From positions 13,226,495 to 13,290,494 of the forward strand of contig CP053150.1 in the NCBI GenBank assembly GCA_014607495.2: a stretch of 64,000 nucleotides of DNA, written 5' to 3'. Below are positions 31,774 to 43,124 of the stretch, in pieces. Positions within the stretch are counted from its first letter, which is position 1, and every line of letters starts with the position of its first letter. The stretch is from Carposina sasakii (taxonomy: Eukaryota; Arthropoda; Insecta; Lepidoptera; Carposinidae). The notes beneath the pieces were generated by a model. The model worked only from the letters and a program-made list of their open reading frames with translations. It made no database searches and had not been told where the DNA came from. Made by a program: the position numbers and the translations under genes.

Positions 31774-33748
31774 AAAAATATCCCATAAAACACACGAAAT
31801 GTCCTATGTTACGCGCAACGATATCCAAACGACTTTCTATGATCTAGGACTGCAGCGAACTGGGCGAGAAAAAAAAACGAAACTCCCGAAAAATTGAAAT
31901 TTGCAAACCAATAGTGTTGTACACTTGTTTCACTGTTATCGATCCAAACAAAAAATCGTTGTATAATGAGTGCACATAGGTAGGTCGTATTTCAGTTCAG
32001 TTCTTTCTAAATTATTAGATACCTAGGATCATAATGTACTTACCTATTTTTCAATAAAAAGCAACCATCATCGAGTGGTGGCCTTCCTGGTAGGTAGTAA
32101 AGCCTAGCGGTGATTAAATTAAATAAACCTAAGCTTATTAATACATATCGCATTTAAAGTAAGTAGGTAAGCGTACTATTAAGGTATAAGGTACGGGTTG
32201 GGCTCATGTTTGTACTTATTTATTACATTGAGAATTACGTTTCGATAATTTCTAGTCAAACAGACAATAAATTACACAGACTTCAAGTTACTCCTGTCTT
32301 CTAATCGACTAGTAACTGTCAGTATGACAAAAAATTTCATGTGTAGGTAGGTCCATATGCATGACCCATTAAATAAACATCGAAATTCGTTTTACTGCCT
32401 ACGGTCATTCAAACTAGGAGCACAGATTTAATAGTAGCTACTGGCGTAAGTAGGTACTAAAAGTTCCAAAGCGTCCAAATTACGATTATGACTATTTTGC
32501 GATTAGCAAATTTACAAACTAGGTTTTTTAAGTTAATGTAATGAATGGCCTACCTAATCTATCCATTATTTCAGTTGTAAGTACCTACTGATAGGTAGAT
32601 AAAAGAACTTATCATTTACCTACTCTTTATTTCAACTGCATTGTTTGCATTTGAAAGATACGAACGGAGGGACTAATAAAATTGCTTTAATTAGATTCGA
32701 TATCGATTTTAATTAGTTGAAATAATACATCCCAAATCCCAACACTATTACGTACCTTTTCTACCACCTCCACTCTACCCTACTACTACACTGCGAGTTT
32801 TGCAAACATAGTTATTTTGAACGGTGGCGCTAGTTGCTCGGTGTATGACGACATTATCTGTGTATCTGCATACAAAATATTTTAGTTCCGAATTCGCCCA
32901 CCGGAATAAAATTGTATAAAACGGTAATCATACTAGAATAAAGGTGGTTATACACACTACAACTCCACCAAGCCAAGTTTGCAAATCGCGTGTCGTGCGT
33001 CGGTCGATCATCTAGCTAAAAAGATTCGCTAAGACTTAAACATAAATTAATAAACGATAAATGCTACAAACTGTCCGTAATGGTCTGCCTATTTTTTTAG
33101 AAGACAGGCAGGGTCTAGGTTATGAATTATGATATGATTTCATCTCATCAGCCAACCCTTGCTACTTGTTTATTAACATGCAAGCCATGTTCAGGTACTG
33201 AGATTTTTAATATCTTGTTCATGTTACTCAATCATGCAGTGAAAACAATAAATCAAAGTATGAATAAAGAGAAAAAAGTGATATGTAGTAGGGTAAAGTA
33301 CTAAAGAAAGCATTTTATTATTAAAGGTATGTACTGAAAGTACGTAATCCATCATGTGTAGTGACCGACTAGTGTGTAGGGATACTTTATACAGGCGCTA
33401 GGCGATTGGCCTTTGTGCGCGGGGGATTTCCCTCGTTTGATAGACCGCACGTCGGCCGCGCGCCGCGCGCCGGCGACGAGACAGATAGCGCATACAGCAT
33501 TTGTCTCGCTCTCTACACGTGCCGACCGCATGCCTCGTACATGCGCGCTACCTAGGTATCTCTTGTTCCAAACAGCTGACGCCCCCATACCATGTAATTT
33601 GATTATCGTACGATATCGACGTTTCATAATAATTTTATTATTTTGCATTACTTTTTTCTGTATTACGTGCTTGTTTTAGTTATTTTAGGTATTATCGGGT
33701 ATATTACCATAGAATGTACCATTCTGACACGGAAAAATGAAAAAAAAA
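31774..33748. other. Non-coding part of the mariner element
   Basis: AT-rich, with many TAGGTAGGTA words and no supported frame. CACTCACAAAAATATCCC just upstream of the transposase start could be leader. The GC-rich patch 33410-33560 contains CGGCCGCGCGCCGCGCGCCG and open frames on both strands that look like chance. Confidence 0.45.
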
Positions 33749-33860
33749 CCGGAAAATTTCAGGAATTTTCCTGAGAAAATTTTCAGTGGTTTTCATCTCA
33801 GAATCATGGTCTGATATCACCCTATCAATATTTGCCTGGCTGTCACAAACACCCTGTATA

Positions 33861-34201
33861 GGTACATACATATAATAAAAATGTAACGGATCGCTGTCTG
33901 TACATGGAAGATATATGAGAAAAAACATTATAGGAGACCTTTATCAACGCAATAGAACCCAAAACGATGATTTTTGGAATTTTTGTCTGTTTGTCGGTTT
34001 GTCTGTTTGTCTGTGCGTTTGTGCACGCTAATCTCAGAAACGGCTGGACCGATTTCGATGCAGTGTTCAGGAATATATTGTGACAGGTCCCACTTAACAT
34101 ATAGGCTACTTTTTATCCCGGGAAAATGTTTTTATCCCGGATAATTTCAATATTTTGTTTTTTCTGTAGTCCACGCGGATGGAGTCGCGGGCGTCCACTG
34201 G
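33861..34201 (+). mobile_element. Non-autonomous Helitron adjoining the mariner right end
   Basis: Same family as 42082-42425 and 61137-61459: ATACATATAATAAAAATGTAA at the start, GTTTGTCTGTTTGTCTGTGC, CAGAAACGGCTGGACCGATT, TCCCGGGAAAATGTTTTTAT, GGAGTCGCGGGCG hairpin and final CTGG before T. The 5' TC is mutated. It starts two bases after the TA that ends the mariner element. Confidence 0.85.
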
Positions 34202-35029
34202 TTTGAAATATAAACATTATAATATTTATTGTTTAGGTATTTATTTCATTAATCTAGTAAAGCAAGTGTCATTTATGTACTTTAATATGAAAGTAGTTGA
34301 TTATGCTAGGAAAGTACTACCTAAAGCTTCGATCAAATATAATGACCTAAAGTAATCATGAAATATAACAAAAGTATAAAAATTGCCTTTTTCAGAGTAT
34401 ATTCATTCACTACAAGATTTTTGAATCTCCAGCCAGTCTCTAGCAGTAACTTATTGTGACATGTTTCGCTTGTTCTAGTATACGTAATGCACATCTCCGG
34501 AAATAAGTTAATTTTGTTCCGAGAAAGTTTCATCATTTTTTTCCGGCACGTTCCAATTTAATAAATAAATGGACATTAAAAAACATAACGCTTAGCTTAA
34601 AAACCGATCGGAATATTAACAGGAAGGAAAAGTAAAAACAAAATAATCGTACAGTTTACAAGTATTTTGCTATTTACAAGTTCCTGTTAAGATGACGAAT
34701 TGGTAAAATTGGTGTTGTTACGTCGATTTTTCTCAGCTATTACAAGATATAGGAAGGAGATATTTAATAATCGAATTCTTCATTATATTTTCATACTTTT
34801 TGTAGTTGCAGAAACACGATTCGTAGACTTTTTTATGATAAAAAAATATGTTAAAGATACCTCTTTTAAATCAGATTTGTTCATTTTACAGGCAAACCAG
34901 AGCTATCTAAGCCTAAATTTTTGTATCAATAGACTTGTCTTAAAACACTGTAAAAAGCTAGTTCACTTTAAAAAAATAATGTGTAGTTTTTAATTAAAAT
35001 GCAAAAATACGCCGGAGAGTTTTGGATTT
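34202..35029. other. AT-rich DNA, no gene seen
   Basis: Open frames of 67-97 codons are low in complexity and show no family resemblance. Confidence 0.45.
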
Positions 35030-35042
35030 GACTACCTTATAT

Positions 35043-35290
35043 TCGACGGCCGATTGGTCTAGTAAGTAGTGACCCTGCCTACGACGCCACAGGTCCTGGG
35101 TTCGAATCCCGGTAGTTGCAAACATTGATATGATGAATATCGATGTTTGTTTCAGAGTCATGGATGTTTCTATACCTATCTATGTATTTATATGTATACT
35201 GTTGCTTAGTACCCACGACACAAGACCTTAGGGACCTTAATGTGGGACTAGGTTAATGTGTTGTGTAGTGTGTGAATTTATTTATTTAAA
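35043..35290 (+). repeat. tRNA-derived SINE
   Basis: The tRNA-like head 35046-35117 contains an A box (TTGGTCTAGTAAG) and B box (GGTTCGAATCC) at normal spacing, with a T stem CTGGG/CCCGG. The body has TGTTGCTTAGTACCCACGAC and TTAATGTGGGACTAGG segments and ends in AT-rich TTTATTTA/A-run. This layout is typical for lepidopteran SINEs transcribed by Pol III and moved by a LINE. I did not find clear target duplications. Confidence 0.8.
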
Positions 35291-36071
35291 AAAAAAATAC
35301 TACATGATGGCATTGACTGTGTTGAGATTCGTGAGCAAATCAAATTCTCCGTACCTTACAACTATCCCAGGCGCCCCATCACTAGCATATTTTATATTCC
35401 TCCAAGTAGGACCAATTTGGGTCGAACCTCACCGTTGGTCAGAATGTGCAGGAAGTACAATTATCTGCAGACCAGACAAAGCGATCTTGACATTTTTCAC
35501 GACTCACTCGGTATAGTAAAGTTCAGCACATTATCAAATAACTTTATAATTTAATAAGTGACATGTGCATTAGATCTGGACCATTCTCTATTTTTAAAAT
35601 GTACAGATGTATATGTTGTTGGCATGCCATAAATAAATGTATTATGTCGCTTACGCTCTTTCAGTTTAAGCACAGTCCCCGCTCATATTTGTATGGAAAT
35701 AGACTTCTCTAAGTCGGCCTCCGGCTTTGAACCTTTTGGATTTTACTATTGAGCAATACGTCGCCTTAAAGTTAAAATATTTTTTTTAAGTATTGGCAAG
35801 CGTAATGTCCTGAAGACATTTTTTCATCATTAGTACATACTACATAAATAAACTAGTAATGCCAGCCGATATCGTTTACCTATGTTAGATAGTTAGTAGT
35901 ATTTGGTCATGCTTTGAATGCGCTCATGTAGCACAAGCTAGAGCACCATTGCGATAAGAGTAGATAGTGAATGTTTTATTTTTTTAAACCTGCAGTTTAT
36001 AACAAAATTTCATTGATATTTTTATATGATCCAATATTTTTCCTTCTTGGTAATGTAAGCTATAGCTCAGA
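35291..36071. other. AT-rich DNA, no gene seen
   Basis: No supported frame. The segment 35640-35760 is less AT-rich (CTAAGTCGGCCTCCGGCTTT) but gives no coding sense. Confidence 0.4.
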
Positions 36072-36355
36072 AGGGCAATTCTTGAAATTTTTTGAGCCGA
36101 AACGAAACCACCAACGAACCCTTAACGAAACGCGGTGCGAAGCAATGTATACTTACCGCTCGAGTAAAGGTATATTTTAGCATGTATCCGGTGGTTAGGA
36201 CAAAATCATTAGGACAAAACAAAACAAATATTTGTCTCGTGCTAAATTGTGTATAATTACGTCACCATAAAGTAACTATTGCTTTGTTCTTAACGTGTAC
36301 AACGGTTACGTTTCGGCTTCGTTCCAACTCGATACTTTTCGAGAATTGGCCGCCT
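36072..36355. mobile_element. MITE with GGGCAATTCTTGA ends, copy 1 of 3
   Basis: Starts AGGGCAATTCTTGAAA and ends TTTTCGAGAATTGGCCGCCT, an imperfect TIR. The interior shares AACGAAACGCGGTGCGAAGC, GTCTCGTGCT, TTACGTCACC and GTTTCGGCTTCGTTCCAACT with copies at 51471-51734 (reverse) and 52953-53230. No transposase. Confidence 0.75.
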
Positions 36356-36776
36356 GCACCACGATATATCGACTTTACGTGTATTCGTTATTTGTTAAAG
36401 TATTAAGTCATATAGTCGTTTGGAATATTGCGTTCTATAATAAAATACAGTACCTACATATAACAAAATATTTTATATACAGGCTGTGGATGACAGCCAG
36501 GCAAATACTGAAATTCTGAACAAGTATCATTGTGTTGAGTTATACGACAAAGTTATTACTCGCAGGAAATGTATTTTTGATTTAAAATTCCAACTAATTT
36601 TTCATTTTTGACCCGACTGCGCGACGCAAAGGAGTGGTATTGTGTTTAACAGCCTATGTATGTATGTATGTTCCTTCGGCCGATTTTTATGATTAATACG
36701 TCAATCGATTCCTTAAGAAGACTAAGGTCCGGCGAGTGTCAATAAAGACATGACGTTAGTAAAAATCTAATATTTT

Positions 36777-37058
36777 AAAATTATTAATAAAGAAATGGAA
36801 AAAATTCTTCACCCGAGTGGGAATCGAACCCACGACCACTGCAAACCGTGCCAGCCGCTCTAAATACTGAGCTACCGGGTCAATTACTCGGATGACGAAT
36901 TTTACCTCTTTTCTAAATTACATATTTGCAACATTATTTTTCATCCCGATAGCTATACACTAGCCAAATCTCGGCAAACAAAGCTGAATCCCTCAGCACA
37001 ATGTTTAAAGATGAAACGATTAACCATATCCTAATGGATTATATTAATGGAGAAGTGT
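36777..37058 (-). repeat. SINE-like repeat with tRNA-like segment, minus strand
   Basis: Near-complete reverse copy of 11875-12161. The tRNA-like part is 36809-36881, with an A box (TAGCTCAGTATTTAG), less perfect than in the other copy, and an intact B box (GGTTCGATTCC). Confidence 0.75.
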
Positions 37059-37402
37059 TAAAATATAAAATAATAATAAAAAATAAAATCTAATATGGCG
37101 ACTACGGGATGCCATTTTGTTAAAATGAAAAAAAAAGTCGTCAAACTATATCGAGTGGGGTATCGTTGAATAGGTATTTAAAAATCATTTTTAGGTTTCT
37201 CTCAATATTTTTCGATTCGACTAACCGTTTAGGATCCATATCGATTGAAATTTGTGTAACAACAACTTCTTACATATAAGTTTTTAGACAGCAGCAAGAC
37301 GAAATATTCTTGCTGCCAAGCATGTTGAGCATGTTTTTCGAACCGTATCTATTAGTAACTAGGTACTCATAACAAAAAAGTAATAAATAAAAAAAAAACA
37401 TT

Positions 37403-37859
37403 ATTTAAAAAATCCAGGAACCCGACTGCTTAAAAAAGAACCAAATAATACCTATACTCGTACATAATAAAAAAAACTGAAAAGAAAAAAAAACAAGCAT
37501 TCAGATGTCCGGTGGTATAGAATTCTATAATGTTATTATATTTATTATATTATTATTATTAATTATATTATGGAATGAATACTATTGAAGAACTTAAATT
37601 TTTTTCTAATGATCGTAACATAACAACTGAACAAGCCAGGATCCATTGAAATATTATTACCTTGGCTGTCGGATAATGGATGCCGACTGTTCAGTTGTTA
37701 TGTTACGATCATTAGGAAATATTTTATGTTCTTCAATAGTATTAATTCCATAATAATATTATAGAATTCTAGATCACTGGACATCTAAGTGCTTGTTTTT
37801 TTTATTAGGTACATTAATTGGTTCTTTTTTAAGCTGTCTGGTTCCTGGATATTTTAAAT
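37403..37859. repeat. Large inverted repeat at the 3' end of the Helitron-like element
   Basis: Left arm 37403-37633 and right arm 37688-37859 are reverse complements with several substitutions and an extra AT-rich block in the left arm, around a 54-bp spacer. Landmarks pairing across it are TCCAGGAAC/GTTCCTGGA, TAGAATTCTATAA/TTATAGAATTCTA and TGATCGTAACATAACAACTG with its complement. The spacer itself holds CATCCATTATCC-type and AGCCAGGATCC segments forming a smaller inverted pair. Confidence 0.9.
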
Positions 37860-38285
37860 ATTTTTTTTTTCAGAAAAAAATTGTATGATCAAAAAAACAG
37901 TAATGTACCACACAATAACCAAAAAGCCCATTTAACTAGTCAGAGGATCGCCCGATACAATTGGCACGAAAAGCAAACATTGCGGATAATCAAATTAAAA
38001 ATGTATTTCCTGCGAGTAATAACACTGTCGTATAACTCAAAACAATGCTACTTGTTTAGTATTTCAGTATTTACCTGGCTGTCACACACACCCTGTATAG
38101 TGGTATAAATAAGATAATCCTCTAATCTTTTCTGCGTCACAACGTTACCTTATCACACGAAGGCAGGGTTTGAGACAACTCGACATCGAAAGTACTAGAA
38201 AGGTCGACGATCTTCGGAAAAAACAAAAAATATACCTAGCCAACTTTTATATAGAACTCTACTTAAACATGACTATGTTAATATA

Positions 38286-38630
38286 TACAGGATGTTTTTT
38301 CGTTTCCACCCTTAACGGAGGGTACGTACTTTATACATCAAATAAAGTAAGTTTATGCAAAAAAAAAAATGCTGGAAAACGATGTAAATTTTTTTATTTT
38401 TTTAAAATTAATTGATCGGTCGAAATTTAGAGTGTCCAGTGTGTATGCTAGTTTTTTCATAGACAGATATTAATTATTTCTCGTGAAAAAAATCTTGCTA
38501 CACGCGTCAATGTGCATTTATGCAGAAAAACGCTGTCTATTTACTAACCAGACACTTCCCAGGTTTGCTTCCATGGAGGAAAATGATCGCGATGATGAGG
38601 AGATTCCGTAGTTTTCGGGAACGTTGACGT
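38286..38630. mobile_element. TACAGG-type MITE, right end lost
   Basis: Begins TACAGGATGTTTTTTCG after TA and shares with 55322-55621 the run GGAGGGTACGTA, TATACATCAAA, GGGAAAACGAT-like and GATGATGAGGAGACTCCGTA segments. The expected inverted right end is missing after about 38630. Confidence 0.65.
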
Positions 38631-39622
38631 ATAGGTATGACAGCATTAACAAATTAATAAATTACTATGATCAAAACCTTCTTAATAATAAGGTAGCACT
38701 AAAATCCTGCAAAACGATTGCCATTCACATTTCAGATACTTTAAAATTTTAGAGTGGTCGTGCGAATTCCCAGCACGTTCCATTCGACATTGTATTGTAG
38801 CGGGCTGGCGTGACGTCACTATCCACCTCGCAAATAGGCCGAAACGGGCCCGGAACTGGAAACTAGGTCGAACGTTAGGACTATTCGGTATACCCTGCCT
38901 GCAACCTAGCTTAGCTTACTGTAGCTTTTTGATAATATTTTCATAATATTTGAATTTAACACTCGCAGCATTAGGAGTAATCTGGCTCTCTGCAGACCAA
39001 TGCAAAACAATTAAACGATACAAAGAATGCAGACTATAAAATTCATTTTTTTTTCTTTAATACTTTAAGAAAGTTAGGTATTCAGCATAGAAGTATTTTT
39101 TTATTCTTATTCTTTATTGAAAACAGTTTAATGTTGCATAACAGTTTTTTTTAAATTGTTACTTTAAATACCTACTTGAAAACTATCGTTTTATACTAAC
39201 CCAACTAAATTTTTCTAATTTAGATATTTTATTTCATTCTGTAAGGAATACTCATTTTTCAGTAGTGCGTGAGAATGGGTGGTATCCAAGCCTATTTACT
39301 TAGGTATTTTACTACTATATCCAAAAATAGTAACATAAAATTGCCCCATCCTTTCCTAACCTTTAAAGGTGCTTCAAATGAAATGAGTAGGTACCTACGT
39401 TTCTCGGAGATGAAAAATTGATTTAGGAAAATGTCGGGAAAAGTTGGATGGTGAATTTATTCATATCTGCTATTGCTTCGTTCGTTATGTTTATATGGTA
39501 GATCGCAATAGAGTGGCAGGTCAATACTGCTATTTGATTTTTATTTTTCCTTTTTCATTCGCAACGGAAGCGGCTTATCTTGTGTGCATTTATTTAGATA
39601 CAATTGATACGTTAACATAATC
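38631..39622. other. AT-rich DNA, no gene seen
   Basis: No supported frame or bounded repeat; a GC-richer patch at 38760-38900 has no coding sense. Confidence 0.4.
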
Positions 39623-39624
39623 TA

Positions 39625-39893
39625 TACAGGGTGTAACAAAAAGGGTATGTTAAGCAAAAAGCTATGTAAATAGCCAGTGGACCAGTAGAGAACCTATTCA
39701 CAAAATTTGAAACTTGAAATTACATGTTTATTTTTCCCGATAGTATGGAGAATTTTTTAATATCTCAGGAAATTTCATACAATCTTGAAAAATAAAAATG
39801 TGATTTCGAGTCTCAAATTTTGGAAATAGGTTCTCTATAGTGGGCCATTTACATAGCTTTTCGCTTAACATACCCTTTCTGTTACACCCTGTA
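39625..39893. mobile_element. Tc1/mariner-type MITE, AAAAAGGGTATG family, copy C
   Basis: Intact ends TACAGGGTGTAACAAAAAGG and reverse complement (CCCTTTCTGTTACACCCTGTA), with TA on both sides. 269 bp; same internal inverted pair as the copies at 12270 and 13353. Confidence 0.88.
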
Positions 39894-40662
39894 TAAGTAG
39901 GCATTCTCTTCTGACAAGATTGATTAATAGATAGCTACAACAAATCAAATTATAGTAAAAAATTATAAAATTTATTAAATTCATTGAGCATAATCCATGC
40001 TTGAGTTTTAAAACGCAAATTAAAATAAAATAATGTTGAAATAGTTTTACTTAATTTCTTGTAAAAGTTGAGGTACATAATGTTATCTTGTATTCCTGGG
40101 CATGAGTAGAATGAGTGGGAAGTAGGCTCTCTCCGGCCCAATCCGCGACATAATTAGCTACCATACTTGCCTGCCTCAGGGTTGTCACTTTTAGCTAAAT
40201 ATTAATTCAGTGCCTAGAAATTGGCCAGGGCCGGTTGTATTTTTACTTGTGGTGTCTGGGTTCAGGGTTATTGAGGTCGGTTTTACCTAAACGATGATGA
40301 AACTATTCACGATTAAAGAAAGAGCGACTGGTGATACCTATGTGGTTGCGGGGCCAGAAACAGGCGACGCGGGGTGGTGATGAGTACGAGTACCTGCGAT
40401 AGTTTACGCGAGTTTACTGATAGTACTGTCAACCAATTCATTAGTTTAAAGCCCAGCCCTTGCCAAAAATAACACTTTTCGTTTATTTATCGGTGCCGAA
40501 AAGCCGTGTCGTAAGTGACGTGCGAACCTTGTGCGGTGTTGGCTCCGACTGGCGCACTGAGAAACGGGTCGAGATTTTGTTTGAGTGTGCGTGCGGCGAT
40601 GCATAGATACTATGGCGTACACATACAAGCCGCGCGCGGTGCGTTTGTATGAAGATAACATA

Positions 40663-41458
40663 CTAGTGGACGCCCGCGACTCCGTCCGCGTGGACTACAG
40701 AAAAAATAAAAAGTAGCCTATATGTTAAGTGTAAAAAGTAGCCTATATGTTATCGCGGTTGTCGTAAAAAATTAATTCACGTTTGTCCCCTTCCCGTGGG
40801 AATTTCGGGAAATCCGTTCCCAGTGCTTCCTCGGGGTCCCAAATAAACATATATGCTCAACTTCAGATTCACATGTTTAACCGTTTTCGTAAAAAATAAA
40901 TAATTCCCGTTGGTCTCCTTCCCGTGGGAATTTCGGGAAATCCGTTCTAGTGTTTCCTCGCAGTCCCTAATGAACATATATGCCCAATTTCAGTTTCATA
41001 TGTATAGCGGTTTTCGTAAAAACTATGAATTCCCGTTTGTCCCCTTCCCGTGGGAATTTCGGGAAATCCGTTTTTAGTCCTCCCTCGCTGTCCCCAATGA
41101 ACATATATGCCCGATTTCAGCTTCATATGTATAGCGGTTTTCGTAAAAACTATGAATTCCCGTTTGTCCCCTTCCCGTGGGAATTTCGGGAAATCCGTTT
41201 TTAGTCCTCCCTCGCTGTCCCCAATGAACATATATGCCCGATTTCAGCTTCATATGTATAGCGGTTTTCGTAAAAAATATAGAATTCCCGTTGGTCGCCT
41301 TCCCGTGGGAATATCGGGAAATTCTTATAGCCTATGTTCATCCAGGTCCAATAAGGATTCTAACGGTGAAAGAATTTTTGAAATCGGTCCAGTAGTTTTT
41401 GAGCCTATTCATTACAACCAAACAAACAAAGTTTTCCTCTTTATAATATTAGTGTAGA
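40663..41458 (-). mobile_element. Non-autonomous Helitron with five ~127-bp tandem repeats
   Basis: On the minus strand it begins TCTACACTAATATTATAAAG after host A and ends with the GACGGAGTCGCGGGCG hairpin and CTAG before host T, so both Helitron terminal rules hold. The middle holds five head-to-tail units of about 126-128 bp, each marked by TTCCCGTGGGAAT (40791, 40919, 41045, 41172, 41300). The units are more alike towards the 5' end. The open frames over this stretch arise from the repeat and are not genes. Confidence 0.88.
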
Positions 41459-42081
41459 TTTCTCACTCATTCTACTATGTCCTGGGCGTCTTGTATCTTG
41501 ACGGAACTGTTATGTAGGTATTATATAGACTTTCTAATTCAAATAATTTAATAAAAATAGTATAACAGAATGGTAGTTCATCATATCAATAAGTTATAGT
41601 GCTGAGTATCCCGGACGCACTATTCGTAGCTTGTTCTACGACGGAATAGACAAGTGCTACAAGCTACTATGGCAAGAGCGTACCTGACAGATCTCTAAGT
41701 ATATTATTGAAATATAATTCAAAGACCCTCTTCATGAATCCTTAAAACCATAATATAACAAATATCTCCAAATAATATCCTATTTACCTATCTAGTTAAC
41801 GTAGATTTACAATATATTGATTTGCTTCAAAAATATATTTAGTGCGGCAGACAGTAGCGTTCTATATCAACAGAGAGGTAAACAAACACGGCGAGTGTTG
41901 TTGTTGATCTACCTTGTGTAAACGTAAATGTTTACAGAAAGTACGTCGTTTCATACGAGCGGCTAGCTGAAGCTCGGTACACACGCTCCTATGTGATTTA
42001 CCAGAGCTGCGGCCGAAGGCAACCCTGCGGTTTAAGGCACCCAAAGCTGGAAATATAGGCATTTTGATGTATTAAGTTTAA
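41459..42081. other. Non-coding DNA between two Helitrons
   Basis: Nothing recognised; a 66-codon minus-strand frame (41862-42062) has no recognisable sequence. Confidence 0.4.
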
Positions 42082-42425
42082 TCTATACATATAATAAAAA
42101 TGTAACAGATCGCTGTCTGTTCATGGAAGATAATATAAGAAAAAATATTATAGAATACCTTTATCGACGCAATAGTACACAAAAAAATGATTTTTTGAAT
42201 TTTTGTCTATTTGTCTGTTTGTCGGTTTGTCTGTGCGTTTGTGCACGCTAATCTCAGAAACGGCTGAACCGATTTCGATGCAGTTTTCACGAATATATAT
42301 TGTGACAGGTCCCATTTAACATATAGGCTAGGCTTTTTATCCCGGGAAAATGTTTTTATCCCGGATAATTTCGACATTTTGTTTTTTCTGTAGTGCACGC
42401 GGACGGAGTCGCGGTCGTCCACTTG
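42082..42425 (+). mobile_element. Full-length non-autonomous Helitron
   Basis: TCTATACATATAATAAAAAT after host A, with the family body (CTGTTTGTCGGTTTGTCTGT; CGGCTGAACCGATTTCGATG; TCCCGGGAAAATG), the GGACGGAGTCGCGG hairpin and CTTG (one base off CTRR) before T. 344 bp. Best complete copy of this family next to 61137-61459. Confidence 0.9.
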
Positions 42426-43124
42426 TTAAATAAATAAAATCGAGTTTTATAAACTTAATTAAAGTTTTTAGAACTATTTACAAAAATAAATATTGTTTAA
42501 AATTATTTGATTGTAGAATAAGTTGGGAGCACAGATAGGTAATTTTATATATGCAGTAGGTACATAATATCCAAATTGTATGTTTTGTGTAACACTTACA
42601 CACAATACACATGTATGGTAAGGAATGTAGGCTCTTACAAACCCTTCTAATAATAAGCGATGATTGATATAAACTGAAATACATGGCAAAAGAAAAGAGG
42701 AAAATGTAGTTATAAACAATAATTTATCGCCCTGTTCGTAATCAATCTATGATTTATTACAACAGTCGATAGGTTATGTTCATAGTAAATTGCGTTAAAA
42801 ATCAATAAACCGCGCGATGCGTTTCGATAGCTACAATATTCAAGTATTAAAATGTAGTAATGAGTGACAAAGAAAGATACAGTTAGCATGAGCGCAAAAG
42901 AGATAGCAATACTTTATAAGCAGCCGCGCTGAAGTGCACAACATGCTTGTCACATGGAAGTGGTAGCCGCGTCATAGTCATAAATTATGAAAACTGAAAG
43001 ATGGCCTTAATGTTGACAGATAATATGTCGGACTCGAATCATTATTTAAATAATAAATAAATATAAGTTACCGGTGGAAATGTAATTCCTAAGCTTTTAT
43101 TACACATTTTAAAATATATTTTAG
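42426..43124. other. AT-rich DNA, no gene seen
   Basis: No supported feature. Confidence 0.4.

Larger units (their letters stand above)
29967..33858 (-). mobile_element. Tc1/mariner-superfamily transposon with DD41D transposase, ~3.9 kb
   Basis: Left end TACAGGGTGTGTGTGACAGC and right end (as reverse complement) TACAGGGTGTTTGTGACAGC continue to AGGCAAATA. They form a ~32-bp TIR with TA at 29965-29966 and 33859-33860. The transposase gene lies on the minus strand in the left half. At 3.9 kb it is long for the family. About 2 kb upstream of the gene is non-coding and may contain other insertions; a GC-rich patch is at 33410-33560. A related terminal sequence at 33750-33858 recurs at 51405-51781, and the TIR recurs at 36478 and 38097. 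Whether both ends belong to one original element is an inference. Confidence 0.7.
36611..37859 (+). mobile_element. Non-autonomous Helitron-like element with giant 3' palindrome
   Basis: It starts ACCCGACTGCGCGACGCAAA, followed by GTATGTATGTATGTTCCTT. This resembles the 5' end of the autonomous units (CCCGACTGCCAAAGAGGGAG, then GTATGTATGTCTGTTCCTTT). Near its 3' end AACCCGACTGCTTAAAAAAG opens a long inverted repeat that closes at 37859, matching the layout at 15643-16197. A SINE copy (36777-37058) sits inside. It encodes nothing. Relationship to the autonomous pair is inferred from ends and layout. Confidence 0.6.
36478..38097. mobile_element. Mariner-type MITE interrupted by a Helitron-like element
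   Basis: Left TACAGGCTGTGGATGACAGC and right (reverse complement) TACAGGGTGTGTGTGACAGC continue as matching inverted sequence for about 110 bp, through TTATACGACA and TTATTACTCGCAGGAAAT. TA flanks both sides. The outermost ~30 bp match the TIR of the 29967-33858 transposon, so this was probably a short deletion derivative of that family. Its centre now holds 36611-37859. Confidence 0.8.

Noticed and set aside
33413..33679. 88-codon frame over the GC-rich patch and the opposite 98-codon frame
   Set aside because: Both strands are open because of GC content, and neither product has recognisable sequence.
34700..34993. 97-codon plus-strand frame
   Set aside because: Phe/Ile/Lys-rich sequence typical of translated AT-rich DNA; no family resemblance.
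40980..41457. Overlapping 74-116-codon frames on both strands
   Set aside because: They repeat every ~127 bp with the satellite-like body of the Helitron at 40663-41458.
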